Below the pieces are notes generated by a model, which ran no database searches, was not told where the DNA came from, and saw only the letters and a list, made by a program, of their open reading frames with translations. Source: Ferrovibrio sp965278975 (GTDB lineage Bacteria > Pseudomonadota > Alphaproteobacteria > Ferrovibrionales > Ferrovibrionaceae). From it: a stretch of 64,000 nt of DNA. The stretch spans positions 248,001-312,000 of the forward strand of contig NZ_OZ257126.1 of NCBI RefSeq assembly GCF_965278975.1, read 5' to 3'. Position numbers and translations under genes: made by a program. Shown here in pieces: positions 42,966 through 51,445 of the stretch (position 1 is its first letter; each line of letters opens with the position of its first letter).

Positions 42966-43855
42966 TGCGTCCTCGGATCAAAGTTCAAAACGATTTCTTG
43001 CGTGAATTTGGCAATATCGGTGTTCGGCGGGAACTTGAACGGCACCGCCTTGAACACGGCACGCCGCGCGGCTTCCGCCGAGGCACGGTAATTTTCCTGG
43101 GTGTAAAGCCTCACGGCATCCAGCACTTCCGGCTGGGTTTTCAGCGAGCCATCGGGATTGAGCTGGAATTGCACGCGCACGACATGCTCGCGCGCATCGC
43201 GGCGGCCGCAATCCAGCGCCCATTTATCGTAGATCTGGCTGGCGATGAAATCCTTCTCGCTGATCGAGAGCGGCTGGCTCGGATCGGACGGGCCGACGGC
43301 GCGCGGGGCCGGCGGCGCCGGCGTGCGCTGCGCCACCTGCGGCTGGGCCTGGGCCTGCTGCTGCGCGGGCGCCGGCTTCTGCATCTTGTTCACCAGAGCG
43401 GCCACCGAGCTGAAATCCGGCGACTTGGCCTGGGTCTGCTGCGGCGGTGCCGGCGGCTTCGGCGGCTCGGGCTTGGCCACCGGCTTGGGCGGCTCAGGCT
43501 TCACTTCCGGCTTCGGCAGCGGCTCGGGCGGCGGCGGGGTCGGCTTGGCGGCTTCCACCGGCTTGGGCTGCGGCTGCGGCGGGGGTGGTGGCGGTGCCGC
43601 CGTCACCGGCTTGGGCGGTTCCGGCTTGGCCTCGGGCTTCGGCGGTTCCGGCTCCTGCTTCGGTTCCTGCTTGGCTTCCACCGGGATCGGCTGCGGCTTC
43701 GGCACGTTGCTCTTTTCGGCAATCGGCGCCAGTTCGGCCAGGATCACCGGCGGCTCCGGCACGCGTTCACGCTCGAAATACGGCAGGCCGAAGATTCCCA
43801 CCGCGACCAGACTCGCGTGGAAAGCTGCGGAATACACATAGGAGCGACGCTGCAC
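42953..43855 (-). CDS. tolA: TolA-like envelope energy transducer
   Basis: Inner-membrane protein that couples TolQR motion to TolB-Pal. At 300 aa it has one N-terminal anchor helix (about residues 7-24), a long Pro/Glu/Lys-rich stretch (about 45-155, with PEPPKP and PPPPPP repeats) in place of the helical domain II of enteric TolA, and a small C-terminal TonB/TolA domain (about 205-300, with HVVRVQFQLNPDGSL and the RAVFKAVPFKFP segment). The Pro-rich arm resembles TonB, but the gene position between tolR and tolB identifies it as TolA. Confidence 0.9.
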   Translation of the reverse strand: MQRRSYVYSAAFHASLVAVGIFGLPYFERERVPEPPVILAELAPIAEKSNVPKPQPIPVEAKQEPKQEPEPPKPEAKPEPPKPVTAAPPPPPPQPQPKPVEAAKPTPPPPEPLPKPEVKPEPPKPVAKPEPPKPPAPPQQTQAKSPDFSSVAALVNKMQKPAPAQQQAQAQPQVAQRTPAPPAPRAVGPSDPSQPLSISEKDFIASQIYDKWALDCGRRDAREHVVRVQFQLNPDGSLKTQPEVLDAVRLYTQENYRASAEAARRAVFKAVPFKFPPNTDIAKFTQEIVLNFDPRTQCNS

Positions 43856-43884
43856 TGCCTTCTATCCTCTAACGCTGCCCGGCC

Positions 43885-44343
43885 CTAGCGGCGCCGGGTA
43901 TTACTGCTGCCGCCCTGCGGCGGATTGCCGATCAGGGCCACCTTGGTGAAGCCGGCGGCATTCACCACGCCCATGACTTCCAGCACCTTGCCGTAATTCA
44001 CCGCCTGATCGCCGCGCACGAAGATGCGGCGGTCCAGCGCGCCATTGGCGATAGCAGTTAAACGCGGCACCAGGGCATCCAGTTCCACGCCGGTTTCCTG
44101 CAGGAACACACCGCCCTTGGAATCGATGGTGATGGTGAGCGGTTCATCCTGGCCCGGTATCGCCGAGGCTTGCGTCTTGGGCAGATCGACCTGCACGCCG
44201 ACGGTGAGCAGCGGCGCGGTGACCATGAACACGATCAGCAGCACCAGCATGACGTCGACCAGCGGCGTCACGTTGATGTCAGACATCGGCCGCCGCCGCA
44301 TGCGGTGACCGCGGGTATCGCCGCCGGCGAGCTGGGCGCCCAT
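43885..44343 (-). CDS. tolR: Tol-Pal system protein TolR
   Basis: A 152-aa ExbD/TolR family protein, part of the proton-driven motor. The single helix holds the essential aspartate Asp30 (DINVTPLVDVMLVLLIVFMV). The periplasmic domain (about 50-145) has the family ALDRRIFVRGDQAVNYGKVL segment that binds peptidoglycan. Its ATG overlaps the tolQ stop (TGATG). Confidence 0.96.
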   Translation of the reverse strand: MGAQLAGGDTRGHRMRRRPMSDINVTPLVDVMLVLLIVFMVTAPLLTVGVQVDLPKTQASAIPGQDEPLTITIDSKGGVFLQETGVELDALVPRLTAIANGALDRRIFVRGDQAVNYGKVLEVMGVVNAAGFTKVALIGNPPQGGSSNTRRR

Positions 44344-45077
44344 CAGGCCGCCTCCTCGTCAAGCTGGCGGCTCATCAGGGCCTGGAATTCACCCGCGAAG
44401 CCCTCAAGCCGGATATTCAGCCGGCCGAGATCGTTGGAGAACTTGTTGTAGGCCATCACGGCGGGGATGGCGGCGAGCAGGCCGAGCGCGGTGGCGAACA
44501 GCGCCTCCGCGATGCCGGGCGCCACCACGGCCAGCGAGGTGTTCTTGCTGGCGGCGATGGAGTGGAAGGAATTCATGATGCCCCACACGGTGCCGAACAG
44601 GCCGACGAAGGGCGCCACCGAACCAACCGAGGCGAGGAAGCCGAGATAGCGCTCAAGCCGCTCCATCTCGCGGTCGATGGATACGCGCATGACCTGGCCG
44701 ATGCGGACCTGCAGCGAACCCAGACCCTGCTTGCCGCGCACCAGGCCGCGCTCCGTCGAGCGGCGCCATTCGCGCATGGCGGCAACGAACAGCACCGCCA
44801 TCGGATGCTGCGGCCCCATCTGCGACAGGCGGTCATAGAGCGTATCGAGCGAACCGCCGGACCAGAAATCATGCTCGAACTGATCGGTCTCGCGCAGCGT
44901 GCGGCGGATCTTGATCAGCTTGTCGAAAATGATCGCCCAGGACCAGAAGGACGCAATCACCAGCATCAGCATCACCGACTTGACGACCCAGTCGGCCTGC
45001 CAGAACAGCGCCCACATCGACAGGTCGGCAGCAGGACCGGAGCCACCGAGGGCAGCCGCACTCACAGTTCTATCCAT
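44343..45077 (-). CDS. tolQ: Tol-Pal system protein TolQ
   Basis: A 244-aa MotA/TolQ/ExbB proton-channel subunit with three membrane helices (about 24-44, 135-160 and 170-195). The conserved FLASVGSVAPFVGLFGTVWG and APGIAEALFATALGLLAAIP segments line the proton path. It starts 6 bp after ybgC and overlaps tolR by 1 bp. With tolR and tolA it powers outer-membrane constriction at the septum. Confidence 0.96.
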   Translation of the reverse strand: MDRTVSAAALGGSGPAADLSMWALFWQADWVVKSVMLMLVIASFWSWAIIFDKLIKIRRTLRETDQFEHDFWSGGSLDTLYDRLSQMGPQHPMAVLFVAAMREWRRSTERGLVRGKQGLGSLQVRIGQVMRVSIDREMERLERYLGFLASVGSVAPFVGLFGTVWGIMNSFHSIAASKNTSLAVVAPGIAEALFATALGLLAAIPAVMAYNKFSNDLGRLNIRLEGFAGEFQALMSRQLDEEAA

Positions 45078-45083
45078 AACGCC

Positions 45084-45560
45084 TCATTCCTTTTCAGTCT
45101 GGGTACCAGAGGATTGCGAAGAATTTGTTGAAAGTGTGGCGAACAGCGCCGTAATGGCGGCGGGAATCCGCCGTGGACGCCCTTCCAGCCCCATGCAGGC
45201 CAGGGTCACCTCGGCCACCGCCAGCTTGTCAGCCCCGCGCCATACCGCCTGATCCAGCACCAGGGTGGCGCCCCGGGCGGCTTTCAGGCGGGTCGCGACC
45301 ACCAGGTCATCATGCAGCCGGGCCGGTTTGAGGTATTCGATGGCGCAGGCCCGCACGGCAAAAGCGATCTTCTGCTCCTGCAACAACCTGTCCTGGCTCA
45401 CGCCCTGGCTCAGCAGCACGTCTGACCGCCCCCGCTCCGCGAATCGGAGATAATTGGCATAATAGACGATGCCGGCAGCGTCGGTGTCCTCCCATTGCAC
45501 GCGCATGGGATAGAGGTGGCCCAGAGGGCGTTCCTGGGGGCTTTCCGTAGCGTCAGGCAT
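45084..45560 (-). CDS. ybgC: Acyl-CoA thioesterase YbgC
   Basis: A 158-aa hotdog-fold thioesterase of the Tol-Pal operon. The catalytic motif is DTDAAGIVYYANYLRFAERG with Asp27. The ATG lies within the end of ruvB (ATGCCTGA; 8-bp overlap), so it is co-translated. Relatives hydrolyse short- or medium-chain acyl-CoA or interact with acyl carrier protein. Confidence 0.94.
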   Translation of the reverse strand: MPDATESPQERPLGHLYPMRVQWEDTDAAGIVYYANYLRFAERGRSDVLLSQGVSQDRLLQEQKIAFAVRACAIEYLKPARLHDDLVVATRLKAARGATLVLDQAVWRGADKLAVAEVTLACMGLEGRPRRIPAAITALFATLSTNSSQSSGTQTEKE

Positions 45561-46605
45561 CCATATCCTCGCCATCGAGCAGGCCAAGCTGGGAGGCATC
45601 GGGGCGCTTCGGTTCGGCCAGCCCGAGATGGGCAAAAGCCTGCGGCGTGAGCAGCCGGCCGCGCGGGGTGCGCTGCAGGAAACCCTGCTGGATCAGGTAG
45701 GGCTCGATGATGTCTTCCAGCGCGTCGCGCGGCTCGGAAAGCGCCGCCGCGATGGTTTCAACGCCGACCGGGCCGCCGCCGAAATCCCGTGCGATGACCG
45801 AGAGGTAGCGCCTGTCCATGGCATCGAGGCCACGGCCATCGACTTCCAGGCGGGTGAGCGCCGCATCGGCCTCCTTTGCGCCAACCACCGGGGCCTTGGA
45901 AACAACAGCGAAATCGCGCACCCGGCGCAGCAGCCGGCCGGCGACGCGCGGCGTGCCGCGCGCCCGCTTGGCGATTTCATGGGCGCCGGAGGCATCGAGA
46001 TTGAGGTTCAGGATGCGGGCGCCACGGCTGACGATGAATTCCAGTTCGGCGACTTCGTAGAAATTCAGCCGCAGCGGGATGCCGAAGCGCTCGCGCAGCG
46101 GCGTGGTGAGCAGGCCGGACCGCGTGGTGGCGCCCACCAGGGTGAAGGGCGGCAGGTCGATACGCACACTGCGCGCCGAAGGCCCTTCGCCGATGATCAG
46201 GTCGAGCTGAAAATCCTCCATGGCGGGATAGAGGATTTCCTCCACCGCGGGATTGAGGCGATGGATTTCATCGATGAACAGCACGTCGCGGGCTTCGAGA
46301 TTGGTCAACAAAGCCGCGAGGTCGCCGGCCTTGGCGATCACCGGGCCGGACGTGGCCTTGAAATTGACCCCCAGTTCGCGCGCCACGATCTGCGCCATGG
46401 TGGTCTTGCCGAGGCCCGGCGGGCCATGCAGCAGCACATGGTCCAGCGCCTCGCCGCGCTCGCGGGCGGCGGCAATGAAGATCGAGAGATTCTCCCGCGC
46501 CCGTGCCTGGCCGACGAAATCGCTCAATACCTGCGGCCGCAGATGGCGGTCGAGATCGTCGCCCTCGGCGGCTTTGCCGGAAATCAGGCGGTTGGCCTCG
46601 CTCAT
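45553..46605 (-). CDS. ruvB: Holliday junction branch migration helicase RuvB
   Basis: A 350-aa AAA+ motor that drives branch migration with RuvA. Walker A GPPGLGKT is at residues 61-68, Walker B is in DVLFIDEIHRLN, sensor I is in LVGATTRSGLLTTPLRERFG, and the C-terminal winged-helix domain contains YLIQQGFLQRTPRGR. ATGA overlap with ruvA upstream and an 8-bp overlap with ybgC downstream place it inside one long operon. Confidence 0.97.
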   Translation of the reverse strand: MSEANRLISGKAAEGDDLDRHLRPQVLSDFVGQARARENLSIFIAAARERGEALDHVLLHGPPGLGKTTMAQIVARELGVNFKATSGPVIAKAGDLAALLTNLEARDVLFIDEIHRLNPAVEEILYPAMEDFQLDLIIGEGPSARSVRIDLPPFTLVGATTRSGLLTTPLRERFGIPLRLNFYEVAELEFIVSRGARILNLNLDASGAHEIAKRARGTPRVAGRLLRRVRDFAVVSKAPVVGAKEADAALTRLEVDGRGLDAMDRRYLSVIARDFGGGPVGVETIAAALSEPRDALEDIIEPYLIQQGFLQRTPRGRLLTPQAFAHLGLAEPKRPDASQLGLLDGEDMDA

Positions 46606-47237
46606 TTCGCCAGTTCCTTGAGGCCGAGGCGGATCAGTGCGGACACATCGGCCTTGTCACCCAGGCTGCGCGCCGCCTGCATCACCGCACCGAAGGCATC
46701 GGCGCGCTTGTAACCGAGATTGACCAGGGCCGAGAGCGCATCGGAGACAACACTCTGTTCCTGGCCGCCAGCACCCTCGCCCGCCGCCGGCGCGGCGGCT
46801 TCCGGCAGGCCGGCGGCAGCGGCGCCGAGGTCGAGGCCGCTCATCTTGTCCTTGAGTTCAGTCACCAGCCGCGCGGCCAGCTTCGGCCCGACGCCATCGC
46901 AGCGCGTCAGCATCGCCTTGTCGCCCGAGGCCAGCGCGCGGGTCAGTTCATCGGTGCTGAGCGAGCCGAGAATGGCCAGCGCCACCTTGGCGCCGACGCC
47001 CTGCACGGTCTGCAGCAGGGTGAACCAGGCGCGTTCGGCCTGGGTGAGGAAACCGAACAGGTGGATATGGTCTTCACGCACATGGGTTTCGATATGGAGC
47101 TGCACGGCTTCGCCCACCTTGGGCAGGCCACGCAGCGTGCGCGCCGAGCAGAATACCTGATAGCCGACGCCACCGACATCGATCACCAGCGCAGCCTCGC
47201 CCACGCTATCAAGCAGGCCCTTCAGCTTGGCGATCAT
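46602..47237 (-). CDS. ruvA: Holliday junction DNA-binding protein RuvA
   Basis: A 211-aa junction-binding subunit. An N-terminal OB fold (MIAKLKGLLDSVGE...DVGGVGYQV) is followed by the helix-hairpin-helix region (LQTVQGVGAKVALAILGSL and CDGVGPKLAARLVTELKDK). After a Gly/Ala linker comes the C-terminal RuvB-contact domain (ALVNLGYKRADAFGAV). It overlaps ruvC and ruvB by 4 bp each. Confidence 0.97.
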   Translation of the reverse strand: MIAKLKGLLDSVGEAALVIDVGGVGYQVFCSARTLRGLPKVGEAVQLHIETHVREDHIHLFGFLTQAERAWFTLLQTVQGVGAKVALAILGSLSTDELTRALASGDKAMLTRCDGVGPKLAARLVTELKDKMSGLDLGAAAAGLPEAAAPAAGEGAGGQEQSVVSDALSALVNLGYKRADAFGAVMQAARSLGDKADVSALIRLGLKELAK

Positions 47238-47773
47238 CGTGCCGCCTGCGTCGCCAGATATGCCGCGGTTTCAGCGGCGCGGATGCGGCCCTGGGTGGCC
47301 GCCAGATGGGCATGGGCGATGGCGACGGCAAGTGCATCCGCCGCATCGGCGCCTTTCACCGCCACGCCGGGCAGCAGGCGCTTCACCATGGCGTGGACCT
47401 GTTCCTTCTCGGCATGGCCGACACCGACCACCGCCTTCTTGATCAGGTTCGGCGCATATTCGGCAACCGGCAGGCCGGCCTGGGCCGGCGCCAGCAGCAC
47501 GATGCCGCGTGCCTGGCCCAGTTTCAGCGTGGAAGCCGGATTCTGGTTCACGAAGGTTTCTTCCACCGCCGCCGATTGCGGCTGCCATTCGGTCAGCACC
47601 TGCACCAGGGCGTCATGCAGGAAGCGCAGGCGATAGGCCAGTTCCTCATCCGGGTTGATGCGGATGGTGCCATGGGCGATATGGCGCAGCCGGTTGCCCT
47701 CGGCCTCGATCACGCCCCAGCCGGTGGCGCGCAATCCGGGATCAAGGCCGATGATGCGCGTCACCCCTGCCAT
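47234..47773 (-). CDS. ruvC: Holliday junction resolvase RuvC
   Basis: A 179-aa RNase H-fold endonuclease that cuts Holliday junctions. The four acidic residues are present: Asp11 (IIGLDPGLRATGWG), Glu71 (AVEETFVNQNP), Asp143 and Asp146 (GADAADALAVAIAH). ATG 47773 (MAGVTR) is the natural start; the open frame runs further up into yebC. It lies 8 bp after yebC and overlaps ruvA by 4 bp. Confidence 0.97.
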   Translation of the reverse strand: MAGVTRIIGLDPGLRATGWGVIEAEGNRLRHIAHGTIRINPDEELAYRLRFLHDALVQVLTEWQPQSAAVEETFVNQNPASTLKLGQARGIVLLAPAQAGLPVAEYAPNLIKKAVVGVGHAEKEQVHAMVKRLLPGVAVKGADAADALAVAIAHAHLAATQGRIRAAETAAYLATQAAR

Positions 47774-47781
47774 CGCCGGCC

Positions 47782-48531
47782 TTACGACGCGAGCTTGCTC
47801 AGCTCGGCCTCCGAAATCTCGAAATTGGCGTAGACCTGCTGCACGTCGTCGGAATCCTCCAGCGTATCGAGCATCTTGATCAGGGTTTCCACCTTGTCGC
47901 CGGATACCGGGGTGACATTCTTCGGGCGCCACACGATGCGGGCCGATTTCGGCTCGCCGACGGCCTTTTCCAGCGCCTCGCGCACGGCGGCAAAATCATC
48001 CTGGCCGCAGGTGACTTCGTGTTCCTCGTCGCCCGACTGGCAATCCTCGGCGCCAGCCTCGATGGCGGCTTCCATCATCTTGTCGGCATTGGCGATGCCG
48101 GCCGGAAAGACGATCAGGCCAACGCGGTCGAACATGAACGACACTGAATTGGTTTCGCCAAGCTGGCCGCCATTCTTCGAGAAGGCGGCGCGCACTTCGC
48201 CGGCGGTGCGGTTGCGGTTGTCGGTCAGCGCCTCGACGATCACGGCAACGCCGCCGGGGCCATACCCCTCGTAGCGCACCTCTTCGTAATTATCCTGGCC
48301 GTCGCCGCCGGCACCACGCTTGATGGCGCGGTCCACCGTATCCTTGGGCATGTTGGCGGCGCGGGCGGCCTGGATGGCAGCGCGCAGCCGGGGATTGGTC
48401 GCCGGGTCGGGCTGGCCCATCTTCGCCGCGGTGGTCAACTCACGGATCAGCTTGGTGAAGACCTTCGCCTTCTTGGCATCCTGCGCACCCTTGCGGTGCA
48501 TGATGTTCTTAAACTGGGAATGACCGGCCAT
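47782..48531 (-). CDS. yebC: YebC/PmpR family protein (translation or transcription factor)
   Basis: A 249-aa TACO1-like protein. It starts with the family MAGHSQFKNIMHRKGAQDAKK, followed by KLIRELTTAAKMG, RAIKRGAGG and YEGYGPGGVAVIVEALTDN. Some homologues regulate transcription; others help ribosomes at proline-rich stretches, which would suit a genome with a Pro-rich TolA. It heads the yebC-ruvCAB-ybgC-tol run. Confidence 0.94.
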   Translation of the reverse strand: MAGHSQFKNIMHRKGAQDAKKAKVFTKLIRELTTAAKMGQPDPATNPRLRAAIQAARAANMPKDTVDRAIKRGAGGDGQDNYEEVRYEGYGPGGVAVIVEALTDNRNRTAGEVRAAFSKNGGQLGETNSVSFMFDRVGLIVFPAGIANADKMMEAAIEAGAEDCQSGDEEHEVTCGQDDFAAVREALEKAVGEPKSARIVWRPKNVTPVSGDKVETLIKMLDTLEDSDDVQQVYANFEISEAELSKLAS

Positions 48532-48681
48532 GATCTACCTGCGCGGCAAAAACGGGGGGTGGAAGTGCGGCTACTGCGAATCGGGCATGTTTACCATATT
48601 TTCCGGTTTGCAGGCAGCCTAGTCGGTCGGTCGGATAAAGCCAGATGCGCCGAAAAGCAAGCCGCAGTACCATGGCGCGAC

Positions 48682-49179
48682 ATGCTTGACCTCTCCACCG
48701 CCACCGCCACCCTGCGGACGGGATACGCTTATTGGCAGGCGAAATGCGCCGGCCGACCGATGCCGGTCCGCGCCGACCTGCAACCGCCGGAAATGCTGCC
48801 GTTTCTCGGCCATATCCTGCTGCTGGACGTGCTGAACGGGCCGCGCGACTTCCGCTACCGCCTGATCGGCACGGCAGTGGATTCCCATATGAACGGCCGC
48901 TACACCGGCCTGCTGGCGAGCAGCCTGCCGCACCAGCGCGAGGGCAACCAGATGTGGCGCAATTTCTGCCATGTCGCCGATACCGGCCAACCGGTGTTCA
49001 GCCACGTTTCCTATGTCGGCAAGCACAAGGATTTCATGGCGGCTCAGGACCTGATCATGCCGCTGGGAACAGGGGGAATGGCAAGCGGGGCAATGGGCAC
49101 GGCCGAGGCCGGCGTCGCCATGCTGTTCGTGGTGGTGGATTTCGCGCTGAAATCGCCGTCGCGCAGACTATTCGACTAG
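48682..49179 (+). CDS. PAS domain protein (PAS_5 family)
   Basis: A 165-aa stand-alone PAS protein of the alphaproteobacterial PAS_5 type. Family marks are LRTGYAYWQAKCAGRPMPVR, LPFLGHILLLDVLNGPRDFR, YRLIGTAVDSHMNGRYTG and the C-terminal strand with MPLG. No output domain is attached, so it is probably a small-molecule or redox sensor acting by protein contact. ATG 48682 was chosen by homology. It is divergent from yebC and overlaps the UDG gene end by 12 bp. Confidence 0.82.
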   Translation: MLDLSTATATLRTGYAYWQAKCAGRPMPVRADLQPPEMLPFLGHILLLDVLNGPRDFRYRLIGTAVDSHMNGRYTGLLASSLPHQREGNQMWRNFCHVADTGQPVFSHVSYVGKHKDFMAAQDLIMPLGTGGMASGAMGTAEAGVAMLFVVVDFALKSPSRRLFD

Positions 49180-49746
49180 GGCCGCGACCTGGCGGCGCAG
49201 GGCCGGCAGCACCTCGGCGCCAAACCAGGGCTGGCGCTTCTGCCACGCGGTGTTGCGCCAGGAGGGATGCGGCAGCGGGAAGAAGCCCCGGGCCAGATGC
49301 AGGCTGAAATCGCGCACCGTTTCGGTCATCTGCCGGGTGCCGAGATAGCGCGCCTGGGCATAGGAGCCGACCAGCAGGGTGAGCGCGATATCGGGCAGGT
49401 GCCGGCGCAGCTTTTCATGCCAGAGCGGCGCGCATTCCGGCCGGGGCGGCGCATCGCCACCGGCTGGATTGACGCCGGGATAGCAGAACCCCATCGGCAT
49501 GATGGCGATGCGGCTGGTGTCGTAGAAGGTATCTCGGTCAAGTCCGAGCCAGGCGCGGAGCTGGTCGCCGGAGCGGTCATTCCAGGGGATGCCGGTTTCG
49601 TGCACCCGGGTGCCAGGCGCCTGGCCGATGATCAGCAGCCGGGCGCGCGGATCAAGCCGCACCACCGGACGCGGCCCGAGCGGCAATTCAGCCGCGCAGA
49701 CGCGGCAGGCCGCGACTTCGGCCAGCAGTTTTTTAAACGATTGCAC
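49168..49746 (-). CDS. Uracil-DNA glycosylase family protein, probable Fe-S type
   Basis: A 192-aa UDG-superfamily protein. The active-site motif is IIGQAPGTRVHETGIPWNDR (GQAPG at 41-45), and the C-terminal LPHPSWRN supplies the histidine loop. Cys14, Cys17, Cys88 and Cys105 are spaced like the 4Fe-4S ligands of family 4 enzymes. The motif-1 residues differ from classical Ung, so substrate preference is unsure. GTG 49746 is chosen; it overlaps the YmdB-like gene's stop by 14 bp. Confidence 0.85.
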   Translation of the reverse strand: MQSFKKLLAEVAACRVCAAELPLGPRPVVRLDPRARLLIIGQAPGTRVHETGIPWNDRSGDQLRAWLGLDRDTFYDTSRIAIMPMGFCYPGVNPAGGDAPPRPECAPLWHEKLRRHLPDIALTLLVGSYAQARYLGTRQMTETVRDFSLHLARGFFPLPHPSWRNTAWQKRQPWFGAEVLPALRRQVAALVE

Positions 49747-50545
49747 TCTGGGCAAGGCGCCCACCCAGGCGCACCGGCTGGATGCGGGTGGCAAGCCCGG
49801 TGCGGTCATCGGTTTCGAGATAGACGGCGCAGAGCGTCGCCTCGCCATTGGCAGGCTCGAAACGGCCCGAGGGAATCTTGCGCAGGAAGCGGCTGAGCGG
49901 CTCGGTCTTTTCCATGCCGATCACCGAATTGTAGTCGCCGCACATGCCGGCATCGGTCTGGTAGGCGGTGCCGCCGGGCAGGATCTGCGCATCCGCCGTC
50001 GGGATATGGCTATGGGTGCCGCAGACCATGGAGACGCGGCCATCGAGGAAATGGCCCATCGCCATCTTCTCGGATGTCGCCTCGGCATGGATATCCACCA
50101 GGATCAGGTCGACGCTGGCACCAAGGCGGTATTTCGCCAGTTCAGCATCGATGCTGGCAAACGGATCATCCAGCGGGTCCATGAACACGCGGCCCATCAC
50201 CTGCGCCACCAGCACGCGCTTGCCCTGCGGCGTGGTGAACAGGGCCGAGCCGCGCCCCGGTGTTCCTTTCGGGTAATTCAGCGGCCGGATCAGCTTCACG
50301 TCGGACTGGATATAGGCCAGCGTCTCGCGCTGGTCCCAGGAATGGTTGCCGAGCACGATGGTATCGACGCCGGCTTCATAGAGTTCGGCGCAGATGCGGC
50401 TGGTGATGCCGAAACCGGCAGCCGCATTCTCGCCATTCACCACCACGAAATCGAGGCCGAGTTCGCGGCGCAGCACGGGAATGCGCGCAATCACCGCATC
50501 GCGCCCGGAACGTCCGACAATATCTCCACAATACAGCAGCTTCAC
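49733..50545 (-). CDS. TIGR00282 / YmdB-like metallophosphoesterase
   Basis: A 270-aa calcineurin-fold phosphodiesterase. Metal-site motifs run in order: LLYCGDIVGRSGRDAV, VVNGENAAAGFGI, VLGNHSWDQRE, ILVDIHAEATSEKMA and VCGTHSHIPTAD. Bacillus YmdB hydrolyses cyclic nucleotides in vitro; the alphaproteobacterial role is not known. The start is GTG 50545, 4 bp after the 5-FCL stop, behind GAGGAAGG. Confidence 0.9.
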   Translation of the reverse strand: MKLLYCGDIVGRSGRDAVIARIPVLRRELGLDFVVVNGENAAAGFGITSRICAELYEAGVDTIVLGNHSWDQRETLAYIQSDVKLIRPLNYPKGTPGRGSALFTTPQGKRVLVAQVMGRVFMDPLDDPFASIDAELAKYRLGASVDLILVDIHAEATSEKMAMGHFLDGRVSMVCGTHSHIPTADAQILPGGTAYQTDAGMCGDYNSVIGMEKTEPLSRFLRKIPSGRFEPANGEATLCAVYLETDDRTGLATRIQPVRLGGRLAQSAIV

Positions 50546-50549
50546 CCGA

Positions 50550-51170
50550 CTACCCGCCTTCCTCTTTACACTTAATAGCACCGCGCTCGGTCACCACCCA
50601 ATCCAGCCGCTCATCCCGCGCCCAGCATGGCACCTCTGGCACCTGCTGCACGGCGAAGGCATAGCCGACACAGAGCGGCGGCTTCATGCCATCGCGGCGC
50701 AACGCACCGAGCGTAGCATCATAATATCCCGCCCCAAGCCCGAGCCTGCCGCCCTGGCGGTCGAAACCCAGCAGCGGCACCAGCACCAGATCAGGCCGCA
50801 CATCTACAGCACTTTCCGGCGGCGCCGGAATGCCATAGCGGCCCGGCAGCAACTTCGCCTCATCGCCATCCCAGAGCCGGAAGCCAAGCGGCAGGCTATC
50901 GGCCCGCACCGCCGGCAACAGGATGCGCGCGGCGAACTCGGCGCGCAACCGCGCCAGCAGGGGGCGCGGATCGATCTCGCTCGGCAGCGGCCAGTAGCCG
51001 GCGATTGCCATGCCTGGCGTTAGCGGAATACCAGCGATGAAGCGTTCCGCCGCCACGCCGGCAATCGCCGCGCCATTGGCATTGGAGGCTTCCTGGCGGC
51101 GCTGGCGCAGCTTCGGCCTGAGCGCCGCCTTGGCGGCCTGGATATCGTCGAGATCGTCTATCTGGGCCAT
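50550..51170 (-). CDS. 5-formyltetrahydrofolate cyclo-ligase
   Basis: A 206-aa enzyme that turns 5-formyl-THF into 5,10-methenyl-THF with ATP. Family marks are the basic N-terminal KAALRPKLRQRRQEA, the central strand VLVPLLGFDRQGGRLGLGAG with the ATP loop and YYDATLGAL, and CVGYAFAVQQVPEVP. ATG 51170 (MAQIDDLDD) is the first Met after the 6S RNA; the frame is open further up but only through the RNA. A 6S-RNA to 5-FCL order is widely conserved in proteobacteria. Confidence 0.92.
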   Translation of the reverse strand: MAQIDDLDDIQAAKAALRPKLRQRRQEASNANGAAIAGVAAERFIAGIPLTPGMAIAGYWPLPSEIDPRPLLARLRAEFAARILLPAVRADSLPLGFRLWDGDEAKLLPGRYGIPAPPESAVDVRPDLVLVPLLGFDRQGGRLGLGAGYYDATLGALRRDGMKPPLCVGYAFAVQQVPEVPCWARDERLDWVVTERGAIKCKEEGG

Positions 51171-51192
51171 CAATTCTGCGGGGCGAATAAGT

Positions 51193-51361
51193 GGACGGTG
51201 CCCACCGTGGCCGTCGGCATGAATCCAACCTCTGTAGGCCTGGCGTACCAGGTGGGCGCCGTATGTCCGGAACCTCGGCTCCGGCCAGGGACAGCTCCCT
51301 GAGAGATCAGCATTGGCCCCAGGGTTGTGAAAACCTAACGCACCGGGCAGGAACACCGTCC
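51193..51361 (-). ncRNA. ssrS: 6S RNA, alphaproteobacterial type
   Basis: About 169 nt upstream of the 5-FCL gene. The ends form a perfect 8-bp closing stem (GGACGGTG, 51354-51361, with CACCGTCC, 51193-51200). Inside, on the minus strand, come GGTTTTCACAACC, then GGGGCCAATGCTG, the hairpin CAGGGA-GCTG-TCCCTG, a CCGGA/TCCGG stem and the CATACGGCGCCCACCTGG segment, all features I recall from alphaproteobacterial 6S RNAs. The central bulge between the closing stem and the internal hairpins would mimic an open promoter and bind sigma-70 holoenzyme. The exact ends are approximate. Confidence 0.85.
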
Positions 51362-51445
51362 GGCGGGCAATGTAGGGCGCTTGGCCCCGCCCCGCAACCT
51401 TGCTAAAGCAGAAGGCGGAAAACTGAGCCTTATCGGGATGAAACG

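Noticed and set aside
42953..43855. A TonB protein for siderophore uptake
   Set aside because: The Pro-rich arm resembles TonB, but the gene lies between tolR and tolB in an intact tol-pal order.
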